A stretch of 64,000 nt of DNA from Candidatus Latescibacterota bacterium (GCA_020852055.1 JADZBP010000129.1:1-64000), one strand, 5' to 3'. Counted from the first letter of the stretch, positions 1 through 8,001 are shown. Notes: generated by a model from the letters alone, not told the origin. A program made the numbers and translations.

Positions 1-342
1 GGTCTGCGCGCCCCCGAGTATGGGTTCGGCGATATTCTCAACGTGAAACGCGGCGCTCAGTTGGTGGGCGAGAAGATGCAATACGACGTGATCGCCGGCC
101 CGCTGGGACAGGCCGTGACCCACACCGAGATTCCGGTCTTCTTCTTCCTCGGCCGCCACGACTACACCACACCCGCGCCGCTGGCCGCGGCGTATTTCGG
201 GCAACTGAGCGCCCCGCTCAAAGGTCTGGTTTGGTTCGAGGACTCAGCCCACTTCCCCTTCTTCGAGGAACCTGACCGCTGCCGCTCCGAACTGGTCCAG
301 GCCTGGCAGATGGCCGACTCCTTCTGGGCGAGCCGCAGGTGA
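1..342 (+). CDS. alpha/beta hydrolase, C-terminal part (cut by window start)
   Basis: The frame is open to base 1, so the 5' part lies outside the window; about 113 residues are visible. The segment PVFFFLGRHDYTTP followed about 30 residues later by DSAHFPFFEEP is the usual end of an alpha/beta hydrolase fold: the Asp of GRHD would be the catalytic acid and the His of SAHFP the catalytic base. The nucleophile elbow is outside the window. The family covers esterases, peptidases (proline iminopeptidase-like) and lipases, so the substrate is unknown. It is followed by a converging nuclease gene 32 bp away, with no clear terminator hairpin between them. Confidence 0.75.
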   Translation, partial: GLRAPEYGFGDILNVKRGAQLVGEKMQYDVIAGPLGQAVTHTEIPVFFFLGRHDYTTPAPLAAAYFGQLSAPLKGLVWFEDSAHFPFFEEPDRCRSELVQAWQMADSFWASRR

Positions 343-374
343 AGGGCAGCGGGTCGCTCGCCGGGGCTCCGCGG

Positions 375-1259
375 TCAATCGCGCTGCAGCCAGCCCGGCA
401 ACTCCACGGACGCCGAGATCGCCCAGGCCCGCAGATAGAGCCCGGCGGTGAGGGCTGCCGCGGCGCGGGATCGTTCCTCGGCAAAGGCCCGCACCCGCGC
501 TGATTCCGGGTGGTCCAACTCCCCTTCCAACGCATAGACCGAATCGACCAGCCCGTTGCTGGCCTGCAACTGGGCCAGGATCAGGGGCATCAGACTGTCG
601 CCGGTGACCGGGGCCAGGCCTTTCGCCAGCTCTGCCGGGTCCAGCTTCAGCTTCTCCGGCAGGGCGTCCACCTTTTCGTGGATGCCACTGCGCGGGGATT
701 TTCCGTCCACCCCCGCCCGCCCGTCGTAGTGCAGCGTGGTGTGCAGGGGCTGGCACAGATCCTCGGCGTAGTGGGCCAGGTGGCCGGCGGCGGTCAGGCA
801 TTCGGACTGGACCAGGGTATTGGCCGGCCAGCGGCGGTGCTGGGCAAAGGCCAGGGCCAGCCTTTCGGTCCACTCGGCCACCGCGTAGGGCGCCGTGCCC
901 ACCTGGGCCGGGTCCTGGCCGGCGGCGGCGCAGAGTTTGAGGAAATCGTAGCGCTGGTCGGGCAGCGCCTTGCCGCCCAGCAATTCCAGATCGAGGAAAT
1001 GCTCACCGCGGCCGGCGCTGCGCAGGTGGCTCAGCGCCGGGTTGCGTTCGGCGTCCGGCACCGGCGCCAGGCGCGCCATCGCCTCTGCCCCCTGGCGGAA
1101 GAACTCGGGCATCTCCCCCGGCAGCGCCTGCACCGCGGCGCGGGTGATCAGGGCATGCCCCCCGGCCCACCAACCCCAGGCCGGCGCCCCGCAGGCCAGC
1201 AGGACCAGCCCCACTGCCCCGGCCCGGACCACCAACCAGTCCCTCCGATTTATCGCCAT
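375..1259 (-). CDS. S1/P1-type zinc nuclease, secreted
   Basis: 294 aa. The start at 1259 is chosen because AGGAG lies 7-8 bases upstream; a longer frame upstream lacks a ribosome site. Residues 1-29 form a signal peptide ending near AWG, and the mature protein begins with Trp (WWAGGHALIT), as in S1/P1 nucleases and zinc phospholipase C, where the N-terminal Trp and the first His bind zinc. The central motif HYAEDLCQPLH followed by LHYDGR matches the zinc-binding HxxxDxxQPLH block of the family. These enzymes cleave single-stranded nucleic acids and remove 3' phosphates in the periplasm or outside the cell. Divergent from the peroxiredoxin gene, sharing a 92-bp intergenic region. Confidence 0.78.
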   Translation of the reverse strand: MAINRRDWLVVRAGAVGLVLLACGAPAWGWWAGGHALITRAAVQALPGEMPEFFRQGAEAMARLAPVPDAERNPALSHLRSAGRGEHFLDLELLGGKALPDQRYDFLKLCAAAGQDPAQVGTAPYAVAEWTERLALAFAQHRRWPANTLVQSECLTAAGHLAHYAEDLCQPLHTTLHYDGRAGVDGKSPRSGIHEKVDALPEKLKLDPAELAKGLAPVTGDSLMPLILAQLQASNGLVDSVYALEGELDHPESARVRAFAEERSRAAAALTAGLYLRAWAISASVELPGWLQRD

Positions 1260-1282
1260 GATGCACTCCTCATGTTTTTGGT

Positions 1283-1310
1283 TTGACACTTGGCTTCGGC
1301 CATATATGTT
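1283..1310 (+). promoter_or_regulatory. sigma70-type promoter of the peroxiredoxin gene
   Basis: TTGACA at 1283-1288 and TATGTT at 1305-1310 are separated by 16 bases. The expected start of transcription is about 1317, giving a leader of about 35 bases before the peroxiredoxin ATG at 1352. The -35 box is a perfect consensus match and the -10 box matches 4 of 6. Confidence 0.6.
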
Positions 1311-1351
1311 AAGGACATCCTTTCCCACCACCAACCTCAGAGAGGTGTCCT

Positions 1352-1987
1352 ATGGCCATACGCCTCGGCGACGAAGCCCCCGATTTCTCGGCCCAGACCA
1401 CCGAAGGCCAGATCAACTTCCACCAGTGGATCGGCGATCACTGGGCGGTGCTCTTCTCCCACCCTGCCGACTATACCCCGGTCTGCACCACCGAGTTGGG
1501 CGCGGTGGCCAAACTCAAACCCGAGTTCGACCAGCGCGGGGTGAAGGTCGTCGGCCTGAGTGTGGACGCGGTGGATTCACACCTGGGCTGGATTCGGGAC
1601 ATCAACGAGACCCAGCAGACCACCGTCAACTTCCCCATCATCGCCGATCCGGAGCGCCGGATCGCCCAACTCTACGACATGATCCACCCCAACGCCCTCA
1701 ACAACATGACCGTGCGCTCGGTTTTTGTCATCGGCCCGGACAAGAGGGTCAAGCTGACCCTGACCTACCCCGCCTCCACCGGCCGCAACTTCGACGAATT
1801 GCTCCGGGTGATCGACTCCCTGCAACTGACGGCCAAATTCAGCGTCGCCACCCCGGCCAACTGGCGCGAGGGGGATGACTGCATCATCTCCCCCAGCGTC
1901 TCCGACGCCGACGCCGCCCAGCGTTTCCCCAAAGGCTTCCAGCGCCTCAAACCCTACCTGCGGGTGACCCCCCAACCTGACCGGTGA
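1352..1987 (+). CDS. 1-Cys peroxiredoxin (Prx6 type)
   Basis: 211 aa. The peroxidatic cysteine is Cys45 in the YTPVCTTE motif, the standard thioredoxin-fold site that reduces H2O2, alkyl hydroperoxides or peroxynitrite. The length and the C-terminal block (TPANWREGDD and then PKGFQRLKPYLR) are those of the Prx6/1-Cys group, which is longer than AhpC. There is no signal peptide, so it should be cytoplasmic. A GAGAGG ribosome site precedes the ATG, a consensus-like promoter lies at 1283-1310 and a strong terminator follows at 2010-2042, so the gene is probably transcribed alone. Confidence 0.92.
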   Translation: MAIRLGDEAPDFSAQTTEGQINFHQWIGDHWAVLFSHPADYTPVCTTELGAVAKLKPEFDQRGVKVVGLSVDAVDSHLGWIRDINETQQTTVNFPIIADPERRIAQLYDMIHPNALNNMTVRSVFVIGPDKRVKLTLTYPASTGRNFDELLRVIDSLQLTAKFSVATPANWREGDDCIISPSVSDADAAQRFPKGFQRLKPYLRVTPQPDR

Positions 1988-2009
1988 CCTGGTACGGGGC
2001 AGGAACTGG

Positions 2010-2042
2010 CCGGGCGGGGCACACCCTGCCCGGTTTTTTTAT
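2010..2042 (+). terminator. Rho-independent terminator after the peroxiredoxin
   Basis: The arms ccgggc (2010-2015) and gcccgg (2028-2033) with additional GGG/CCC pairing form a GC-rich hairpin, followed directly by a T run at 2034-2040. Confidence 0.85.
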
Positions 2043-2071
2043 TTTCTAGCGGATCGGAAGGAGGGATGGAG

Positions 2072-3112
2072 ATGGCCCGTCAGAAGAAGCTGCGTTTTGC
2101 GGTGTTGGGCATGGCGCACGACCACGTATGGAGCTTCGTCAAACACCCCCCCGAGGCCGCCCAGTTGGTCGGCGGGGCGGACCCGGACCCCGGCCTGCGC
2201 GCCCGCTTCGGCAAACAAACCGGCTGCCAGCAGCTCTTTGCGGATTACGAGGAGTTGCTCGATCAGGTGAAACCGGATGCAGCGGCGGTCTTCACCGCCA
2301 CCACGCACCACGCCGACCTGGTGGCGCTGTGCGCTGCCCGCGGCATCCATACCCTGATCGAAAAACCCATGGCCGCCACCCTGGAGCAGGCCGACCGCAT
2401 GGTCCTGGCGGCGCGCCGGGCCGGCACCCGCCTGATGGTCAACTGGCCCACGGCCTGGTCCCCCACCATCCACACCGCCCTGCGCCTGGTGCGCGAGGGC
2501 CGGATCGGCAAGGTGTGGCAACTGACCTGGAGGGGTGGTCATGCCGGCCCCGACCAGATCGGCTGCTCACCGCAATTCCAGGCCTTTCTCTTCGACCAGG
2601 AACTCAACGGCGCCGGGGCCTTCAACGACTACTGCGGCTATGGCGCGGGCCTGTGCCTGCTCTTTCTGGGGGGGCCGCCCCACAGCGTGGTGGGCATGGC
2701 CGGCCGGCTGGTCAAGACCCACCTGGCGGTGGACGACAACGGCATCCTGCTCCTGCGCTACCCCCACGCCATCTGCCGGCTGGAGATGACCTGGACCGAG
2801 GCCGTGTCGGGCCGGCCGGCCCACGACATCGTCCTCTATGGCACCGAAGGCACCCTGGTGATCGGCGCCGAGGTATGGCTCTACACCCGCAAGAAACCCG
2901 AGGGCAGTTGTGTGCCCCTCGACGACCTGCCCCGCGGCGAACGCGACCCCCTCGAGTATTTTGCCCGCTGCGTGCAGAAGGGCGAGGACCCGCAGGGCCT
3001 GTGTAACCCGGACCTGAGCCGAGCCACCCAGGAGATCATGGAAGCGGGCCTGCGTTCGGCCACCAGCGGGCGGGAGATCGCCCTGCCCATCGAGGACCAC
3101 TTCTTCCGCTGA
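2072..3112 (+). CDS. Gfo/Idh/MocA-family NAD(P)-dependent oxidoreductase
   Basis: 346 aa. The ATG at 2072 is preferred over the one at 2066 because AAGGAGG (2058-2064) sits 7 bases before it and directly abuts the earlier ATG. The N-terminal Rossmann fold begins with FAVLGMAHDHVW, and the family signature EKP is at residues 97-99 (TLIEKPMAATLEQA). The C-terminal half is the alpha/beta dimerisation and substrate domain. Members oxidise or reduce sugars, inositols and sugar derivatives. The usual GxGxxG appears as GMAHDH, a variant common in this broad family. No partner gene is adjacent; the next gene converges. Confidence 0.85.
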   Translation: MARQKKLRFAVLGMAHDHVWSFVKHPPEAAQLVGGADPDPGLRARFGKQTGCQQLFADYEELLDQVKPDAAAVFTATTHHADLVALCAARGIHTLIEKPMAATLEQADRMVLAARRAGTRLMVNWPTAWSPTIHTALRLVREGRIGKVWQLTWRGGHAGPDQIGCSPQFQAFLFDQELNGAGAFNDYCGYGAGLCLLFLGGPPHSVVGMAGRLVKTHLAVDDNGILLLRYPHAICRLEMTWTEAVSGRPAHDIVLYGTEGTLVIGAEVWLYTRKKPEGSCVPLDDLPRGERDPLEYFARCVQKGEDPQGLCNPDLSRATQEIMEAGLRSATSGREIALPIEDHFFR

Positions 3113-3120
3113 GCAAGAAC

Positions 3121-3155
3121 CGGCCCCCTGCGCCCGGCCAGGCCGCAGGGGGCCG
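3121..3155. terminator. 12-bp perfect inverted repeat between converging genes
   Basis: CGGCCCCCTGCG at 3121-3132 pairs perfectly with CGCAGGGGGCCG at 3144-3155 around an 11-base loop. It lies between the stops of the oxidoreductase (3112) and the VOC gene (3161). There is no long T run on either side, so termination in both directions is plausible but not certain. Confidence 0.55.
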
Positions 3156-3160
3156 TCGGC

Positions 3161-3538
3161 TCACCCGCAGGTGCCGTCCTTGCGCTGGTGCAGCCAGATA
3201 CGGTTCCCATCCGGGTCGGCGATCATCACCATATTACACACCGGCGTGTCGTGCGGGCCCGAAACCACCTGCACCCCCTTGGCCTGCAGTTCAGCCAGGC
3301 TGGCCTGCACATCCTCCACCGCCAAAGCCACTACCCCTCCCCCCTGGATGCCGGGCCGGGACGGGGTGCCATGGGGCGGACCGATCAGCGCCAGCGTCGT
3401 CCCGCCCACCGCAAATTCGATCCACTGCCCCTCGTAGTTTTCCTCGACGCTCAACCCCAGGATGCCGCAGTAAAAGGCCAGCGCCTTGTCCATGTCGGCG
3501 ACGCCGTACATGAAGAAATCCACCGCTTTGATCTGCAT
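3161..3538 (-). CDS. VOC (glyoxalase/bleomycin-resistance fold) protein
   Basis: 125 aa. It has the beta-alpha-beta-beta-beta pattern of one VOC protein: MDKALAFYCGILGLSVEE in the first half and MVMIADPDGNRIWLHQR in the second. The His, Glu and Tyr positions that could bind metal are not diagnostic, so the reaction (lyase, dioxygenase or drug binding) is unknown. AAGGAGG lies just before the ATG. It is the last gene of a minus-strand run with the YcaQ-like glycosylase (33-bp gap) and the acyltransferase. Confidence 0.85.
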   Translation of the reverse strand: MQIKAVDFFMYGVADMDKALAFYCGILGLSVEENYEGQWIEFAVGGTTLALIGPPHGTPSRPGIQGGGVVALAVEDVQASLAELQAKGVQVVSGPHDTPVCNMVMIADPDGNRIWLHQRKDGTCG

Positions 3539-3571
3539 CTCGTCCTCCTTTTCAGGTGATGGTTGGCCGAC

Positions 3572-4777
3572 TCAGGCCCGGAGTGCCCGCCGCAGCGCCG
3601 CCCGAGCCCCGGCAGGTCGGGACTCGTCCACGAGCACCTCGCTGCAGCCGTGGTATGCGGCAAAGGCGCGCAACCGGGCCGCCAGCGCCGGGTAGAAGGC
3701 TTCGTCGGCCCGGAAGCCGGGCTCGAGGGCCAGCGCCTTCACCCGGAACACCCCTTCCCGCCTTTCGGCCTTGGGGTCGAGGCGGCCCACCAGTTCGTCG
3801 CCCCAGAGGATGGGCAGGGTGAAGTACCCGTACTGGCGCTTCGGTGCCGGGGTATAACATTCGATGCGATAGTCGAAACCAAAAAAGGCCGCGGTGCGCC
3901 GCCGGTCGATGACCAGATTGTCGAAGGGGGAAAGCAGGTGCAGCTGACGCCGCCGGGGCCGGGGCGCGCTGAGCAGCGGCTTGGCGGCGAAAAAGGCCTC
4001 CTTCTCCAGCCCTTCGATCTGCACGGCGACGGCCTCACCCGCCTCGCGCAACTCGGCCAGGGCCCGGGCCACCCGCCGGGCATCACTCAACCCCTCGTCC
4101 TTCTGTTTGGCGGTGGTCAACCCCAGGCTCTGCAGCGCCCGGCGGGCGACACAGCCGGCGCTTTCGTCGGCACGGGGCAACGAGGTGTCGAGCCCGGCCG
4201 GCAGCACCCGCTCGCTCAGATCGTACAGGCGCTGGAAATTGCGCCGGCGCGAGATCATGAGTTTGCCGGTCCAGAACAGGTACTCCAGCGCCCGCTTGGC
4301 CGGCTTCCAATCCCACCACGGCCCGCGCCCTTCGCCCTGGTCTTCGAAATCGGCGGTGCCCAGAGGTCCTTCGGCGGCAATGCGGGCCAGCACCTTTTTG
4401 GCGAGGGTGTGATTCTCGGCCAGCCAGTGGCGCGCCCGGTGCTCTTGGGCGTAGTAGCGGATCCTGGGCAGGTAGAACCGGTAGTCCCGCATCGGCAGGT
4501 ACGCCGCGGCATGGGCCCAGTACTCGAAGACCCGCCGGTCGCGGCTGAGCAGGTCGTCGAGGTAGCCGGCGGCGTACCCGGGAAAACGGGTCCAGATCAC
4601 GTGGTGGTGCGCCCGTTCGATCACGGCGATGGTGTCGATCTGCACGTACCCCAGGCGTTCGACCACCTGGGCCGCCCCTTCGGTCCCCGCCGGCAGTTTC
4701 CAGTTGCCGCCCAACCCCTGGGCCATCACCAGCAGACGGCGCGCTTCGGCGCGCGACAAAACCAGGCCCCCACTCAT
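3572..4777 (-). CDS. ycaQ: YcaQ/AlkX-type DNA glycosylase (interstrand crosslink repair)
   Basis: 401 aa. The winged-helix fold of the HTH_42 family runs through the whole protein. The motif VQIDTI gives Q46-I-D48, the QxD signature reported for the YcaQ branch; the AlkZ branch has QxQ. Members unhook nitrogen-mustard-type interstrand crosslinks and excise N7-alkylguanine. Other family blocks seen are RFPGYAAGYLDDLL and FEYWAHAAAYLPM near the N terminus and FDYRIECYTPAPKRQYGYF near the C terminus. The ATG overlaps the stop of the acyltransferase gene as ATGA (4774-4777), so the two are translationally coupled. A second, shorter relative is at 45800-46852. Confidence 0.85.
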   Translation of the reverse strand: MSGGLVLSRAEARRLLVMAQGLGGNWKLPAGTEGAAQVVERLGYVQIDTIAVIERAHHHVIWTRFPGYAAGYLDDLLSRDRRVFEYWAHAAAYLPMRDYRFYLPRIRYYAQEHRARHWLAENHTLAKKVLARIAAEGPLGTADFEDQGEGRGPWWDWKPAKRALEYLFWTGKLMISRRRNFQRLYDLSERVLPAGLDTSLPRADESAGCVARRALQSLGLTTAKQKDEGLSDARRVARALAELREAGEAVAVQIEGLEKEAFFAAKPLLSAPRPRRRQLHLLSPFDNLVIDRRRTAAFFGFDYRIECYTPAPKRQYGYFTLPILWGDELVGRLDPKAERREGVFRVKALALEPGFRADEAFYPALAARLRAFAAYHGCSEVLVDESRPAGARAALRRALRA

Positions 4778-6252
4778 GGGACCAGCTTCGGCAGCAGGGG
4801 GCCCTGCGCGCGCGGGCGGCCCACCAGCTGGGGCAGGTACCGGTCTAGCAACCAGACCACTGGCAGACACCCTGCCAGCGATAGCAGGGTAACCGCCGTA
4901 CATCCGAGCAGGATGATCCACGGGGTAGGTGGCAGGCCCAGGGCATGGACCATGGGCACATTGAGGAAGTCGAAGAAGATCCCGTTCAGCCCCATGAGCA
5001 CCAGGGAATGGCGGCCGACGTACTGGATGACCGACCAACTGGGCAGCAGGCGGGCCAGCCCGATGGCGGCCAGACACCCGAACACCGCCGTGACGGTGAA
5101 ATAGACCAGATCGCCGTGTTGGGAAAGGTTGACCAGCACCACCGGCTTGAAGATCCGCGAGCCCGGATTCAGGTCGAAGGTGAACCACAGGACCGCCGTT
5201 GCTCCCAGGAAGAGCAACCACCCCGACCACCTCCCCACGCCCCGGCTCAGCACCTCAGTGCGGCGCAGCCAGTACCCTCCCAGGTAGAAGGCATAAAGAA
5301 AGACACTCTCGCGCACGAACCAGATATCCTTCCCCCAGCCCTCCATGTCCCTCGTGAGCCACCAGCCGGCGGCGAAGAAGAGCGGCATGGCCAGGGCGAT
5401 GCGGCCGGGTGTCGGCAGGAACCGCACCATCAGGTAGTGGTAGAATTCGAGGGTGAAGAGGCAGATCAGGAACCACACCGGCACGTTGAACTCGGTGTAC
5501 CCTTTCAGGGTCATCAGGGCTTTGCGGCCCCAATCACCCAGGGGAGAGTCCTCGTCCTCGAACCATTCGGGGAAGCACACCCGAAAGTAGAGCCCGATCT
5601 GGAACCGCCGCACCTCGTCGGGGGAGGCCCCCGGCATACCCGCAGCCAATCGCTCCTGGTCTTCGGCGGCCACCTTGATGCCGGCCAGATCTGCGGCAGT
5701 GAAAAGACCGGGACGGGCCAACTCCTCGTTGAGGGCCTCGACCACCGCGTTGCGGCCCGTCTCGTCGAGGCTGTCCCCGGCCGCACAGCGGGCCAGCAGG
5801 GCCTGCGCCGGAGCGGGCAGCCCTTCCCAAAGGCGCCGGCGCGCCGGCGACTGCTCACCCTCGGCCGGTGGACTGAGGCGCCGGCCCAGGTCCGGCCAGT
5901 CGTCGACGTACTGTGCCTTCAGCCGTTCCGGTTCCCATCCCCCTTGGTCGAAAAGCGCGAAGAGGGGCATCAGCAACACCGAAAAGAAGAGCACCGGCAG
6001 CAGCCGCGAAGCCGCCTGCCGTTTCAGGAACGCACCGAGGGCCGGCAACTCGGGCGCGGTGCGGGCCAGGAAACCGGCCAGCACGATAAAGAGGGGCACG
6101 TGGAAGGCGTAGATCAGCTTCTGTTGTGCCAGGGCGGCCTGGTTGCCCAGATCGTAGACCCTTTCGACGAAATGCCCGTAGAAGATGAGAAACATGCCAC
6201 AGGCCTTGGCGGAGTCCAGCCACTCCAGGCGGGGACGCGCGGGGTGCTCCAT
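4774..6252 (-). CDS. acyltransferase-3 family membrane protein with soluble insertion
   Basis: 492 aa with about ten hydrophobic segments. The N terminus (LEWLDSAKACGMFLIFYGHF) is the family start: the His of FYGHF is the conserved catalytic or substrate residue of OafA/NodX-type O-acyltransferases, which move acetyl or other acyl groups onto sugars at the inner membrane. Between the third and fourth membrane segments (about residues 105-245) there is a hydrophilic stretch of about 140 residues that typical members lack. AGGAAA precedes the start. First gene of the run with the YcaQ-like glycosylase and the VOC protein; no functional link to DNA repair is evident. Confidence 0.8.
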   Translation of the reverse strand: MEHPARPRLEWLDSAKACGMFLIFYGHFVERVYDLGNQAALAQQKLIYAFHVPLFIVLAGFLARTAPELPALGAFLKRQAASRLLPVLFFSVLLMPLFALFDQGGWEPERLKAQYVDDWPDLGRRLSPPAEGEQSPARRRLWEGLPAPAQALLARCAAGDSLDETGRNAVVEALNEELARPGLFTAADLAGIKVAAEDQERLAAGMPGASPDEVRRFQIGLYFRVCFPEWFEDEDSPLGDWGRKALMTLKGYTEFNVPVWFLICLFTLEFYHYLMVRFLPTPGRIALAMPLFFAAGWWLTRDMEGWGKDIWFVRESVFLYAFYLGGYWLRRTEVLSRGVGRWSGWLLFLGATAVLWFTFDLNPGSRIFKPVVLVNLSQHGDLVYFTVTAVFGCLAAIGLARLLPSWSVIQYVGRHSLVLMGLNGIFFDFLNVPMVHALGLPPTPWIILLGCTAVTLLSLAGCLPVVWLLDRYLPQLVGRPRAQGPLLPKLVP

Positions 6253-6358
6253 CTCGGTTTTCCTCGTTGCGGGGAGAGATCCGGCTCGGGGTTTCTACCC
6301 ACAAAGTAGGACAGAGCCGCAGCGCCAGAAAGAGCCCGCACCCACCCTGGCCCTCAAC

Positions 6359-6601
6359 TCAACACCTCCCCCGAAACTCGTTGGCGAAGAACGGGGGGTT
6401 CAATCCCAGCTTTTCCTGATGGGCGGCCGAAACCCGCGCGATGATCTGCATGGTGGTGGATTGGGCCTCTTGCGCCGGCACCTGCGGCCCGAGGGGTCGG
6501 GATCGCAGCGACTGCGCCCCGGGGTACGGCCCTGAGGCGAACAGGGATGTCAGCCGCACCACCCAGCCCCCGGGTATAGCCATCCCGGCACGGTTTTCCA
6601 T
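6359..6601 (-). CDS. possible small protein, unknown
   Basis: 80 aa from the ATG at 6601, which has GAGGAG about 9 bases upstream; a longer open frame would overlap the VOC gene. It lies 40 bp downstream of the VOC gene on the same strand. The codons are GC-rich at the third position like neighbouring genes, but no domain, signal peptide or membrane segment is visible and the composition is not compelling. The stretch 6253-6641 holds nothing else recognisable. It may be a chance frame. Confidence 0.3.
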   Translation of the reverse strand: MENRAGMAIPGGWVVRLTSLFASGPYPGAQSLRSRPLGPQVPAQEAQSTTMQIIARVSAAHQEKLGLNPPFFANEFRGRC

Positions 6602-6641
6602 CTGGCGGATCTCCTCGGTATTTTTGGCTCTGGGATGGACT

Positions 6642-7019
6642 TCAGATCTGCTGCCCGAAGCAGAAACACACCCCGTAGGGCTCGCGGGCAAAACAGACGC
6701 GGTACTGCTTGCCCTCGTGTTGATCCACCCGGATGGCCGTGGGCTCTATACCTTTGGCTTCAAGTTCCCGCCGCAGGCCCTCAACATCGGAGACCGCGAA
6801 GTAGCAGCTGGCCTGTTCGGGGTCCTGCCCGTTCTCGGCCAGGCCGATCCGCGCCTCGTCGCGCTGCAGCACCGCCCGCCCTTCCTCCCGGCTCACCAGG
6901 ACAAAACCCAGGACCAGGGTATAGTAGCCGATGGCCGGCCCCAGGTGTTTGACCGGCAGGTTGGCGACATCGGTATCGCCGATGGGGAAAGCCCCCTTGA
7001 AGTGCACGGTTCCGCTCAT
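6642..7019 (-). CDS. VOC (glyoxalase fold) protein
   Basis: 125 aa from the ATG at 7019, with GGAGCG upstream. The fold is recognisable from LPVKHLGPAIGYYTLVLGF in the first half, SCYFAVSDVEGLRRELEAKG in the middle and CFAREPYGVCFCFGQQI at the end. The EPYG segment near the C terminus commonly carries the metal-binding Glu in this superfamily. It resembles bleomycin-resistance and glyoxalase-like proteins of unknown substrate. It is 22 bp downstream of ssb on the same strand and may be read from the same damage-type promoter at 8066-8094. Confidence 0.8.
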   Translation of the reverse strand: MSGTVHFKGAFPIGDTDVANLPVKHLGPAIGYYTLVLGFVLVSREEGRAVLQRDEARIGLAENGQDPEQASCYFAVSDVEGLRRELEAKGIEPTAIRVDQHEGKQYRVCFAREPYGVCFCFGQQI

Positions 7020-7041
7020 CTCGCGCTCCGGTGTGGGGGGA

Positions 7042-7476
7042 TCAGAAAGGCAGTTCGGCGGCCACTTCCTCGACCGCCTCACCGGCAGCCGGGCGCGATT
7101 CCTGCCGGGCATAGGAAAGGTCCATCTCGGCCGGGCCGCTGGGGGAATCCAAAAGCTGCAGGTCGCTGACCACCACCTCGGTCATGTAGTGGCGCTGGCC
7201 TTTGACATCCTCCCAGCTGCGGGTCTGGAGTTTGCCCTCCACATAGACCCGGCTGCCGCGCCGCAGGTACTGGCCGGCGATCTCGGCCAGCCGGCGCCAC
7301 AGCACCAGCCTATGCCATTCCGTCCTTTCGCGGCGTTCGCCGCCCTTGTCGATCCAGGTGTCGCTGGTGGCGAGACTGACGGTGACCACCTGGGTGCCGG
7401 ACGGGGTGAAACGGGTTTCGGGATCGGCCCCGAGGTTGCCGAGCAGGATCACCTTGTTGACGCTGTTCCGGGACAT
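7042..7476 (-). CDS. ssb: single-stranded DNA-binding protein
   Basis: 144 aa. The OB fold is clear: [19 protein letters not shown], then [20 protein letters not shown] and [14 protein letters not shown]. It binds and protects single-stranded DNA in replication and repair and recruits partners through its C-terminal tip, here AAELPF; the Pro-Phe end is kept but the acidic DDD of the classic DDDIPF tip is reduced. The linker is short. AGGAAA precedes the start. Its place behind a promoter with an SOS-like box suggests an inducible, repair-type copy; whether another ssb exists in the genome cannot be judged here. Confidence 0.95.
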   Translation of the reverse strand: MSRNSVNKVILLGNLGADPETRFTPSGTQVVTVSLATSDTWIDKGGERRERTEWHRLVLWRRLAEIAGQYLRRGSRVYVEGKLQTRSWEDVKGQRHYMTEVVVSDLQLLDSPSGPAEMDLSYARQESRPAAGEAVEEVAAELPF

Positions 7477-7606
7477 GGCGCTTTTCCTTTCTGCGCTTGG
7501 GGGGCACTGCGGGCGCCGAGTATCGGCGCTGTCCCAAAGTAATCGGGACGAAGGGCGCCCCTGTTACGATAATGCGGCATTTTGGTCGCCCGGGGTGGGC
7601 CCGGCA

Positions 7607-7804
7607 TCATTCTTCCGAGTCGGCGAGGAAACCCCGGCGCCGCTGGTGGTGCTCGCGCTTGCGGCTCTGTGGGGTGGCGATGCCGAACCGGCGACAGAGG
7701 CGGCCGAAACTGCCCGGGGCGATGCCCAGGGCCTGCCCGGCGTCGCGGTTGCTGGCGTACATCCGGGCGGCGCGTTCGATGCGTTCCTTGTCGATCTTGT
7801 TCAT
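7607..7804 (-). CDS. 65-aa basic helix-turn-helix-like protein
   Basis: 65 aa with GGAGGAGG before the ATG. The middle (RAARMYASNRDAGQALGIAPGSFGRLCRRFGI) reads as a helix-turn-helix of the Fis/sigma-region-4 kind: a first helix, the turn around LGIAPG, and a recognition helix. The C terminus is very basic (RKREHHQRRRG) and could contact DNA or RNA. The gene lies between the 59-aa membrane protein (17-bp gap) and ssb (130-bp gap) downstream of the SOS-like promoter. No named family is recognised; autoregulator or DNA-binding accessory are both possible. Confidence 0.65.
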   Translation of the reverse strand: MNKIDKERIERAARMYASNRDAGQALGIAPGSFGRLCRRFGIATPQSRKREHHQRRRGFLADSEE

Positions 7805-7821
7805 GGCTTCCTCCTCCCTGT

Positions 7822-8001
7822 TCAGGCGAGATGGTCGATGAAATGCAGGCTGGTGATGATCAGGATCCCGGCCAGCAGCGGCGGCCCCACCAGATGGGTC
7901 AACCGGGCCAGGCTGTACAACGCGCTCACCACCCCCACCGCGATGCCGTAGAGCAGCCCGTTTTCGGCCAGTTCCCGCCGCCAGGACTTGTGCTCTGCCA
8001 T
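7822..8001 (-). CDS. 59-aa membrane protein, first gene after the SOS-like promoter
   Basis: 59 aa. GGAGG lies 8 bases before the ATG, and the leader from the promoter at 8066-8094 is about 57 bases. The N terminus is charged (MAEHKSWRRELAEN). It is followed by a hydrophobic stretch (GLLYGIAVGVVSALYSLA), a short RLTH link and a second hydrophobic stretch (LVGPPLLAGILIITSLHFI), so one or two membrane helices. No family is recognised. By position and size it resembles small damage-induced membrane proteins such as SidA, DidA or TisB, which block division or depolarise the membrane, but no sequence similarity to them is claimed. Confidence 0.7.
   Translation of the reverse strand: MAEHKSWRRELAENGLLYGIAVGVVSALYSLARLTHLVGPPLLAGILIITSLHFIDHLA

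Noticed and set aside
3563-5104. Long plus-strand open frame opposite the YcaQ-like gene
   Set aside because: It is antisense to a clear gene, has no ribosome site and a composition typical of GC-rich shadow frames.
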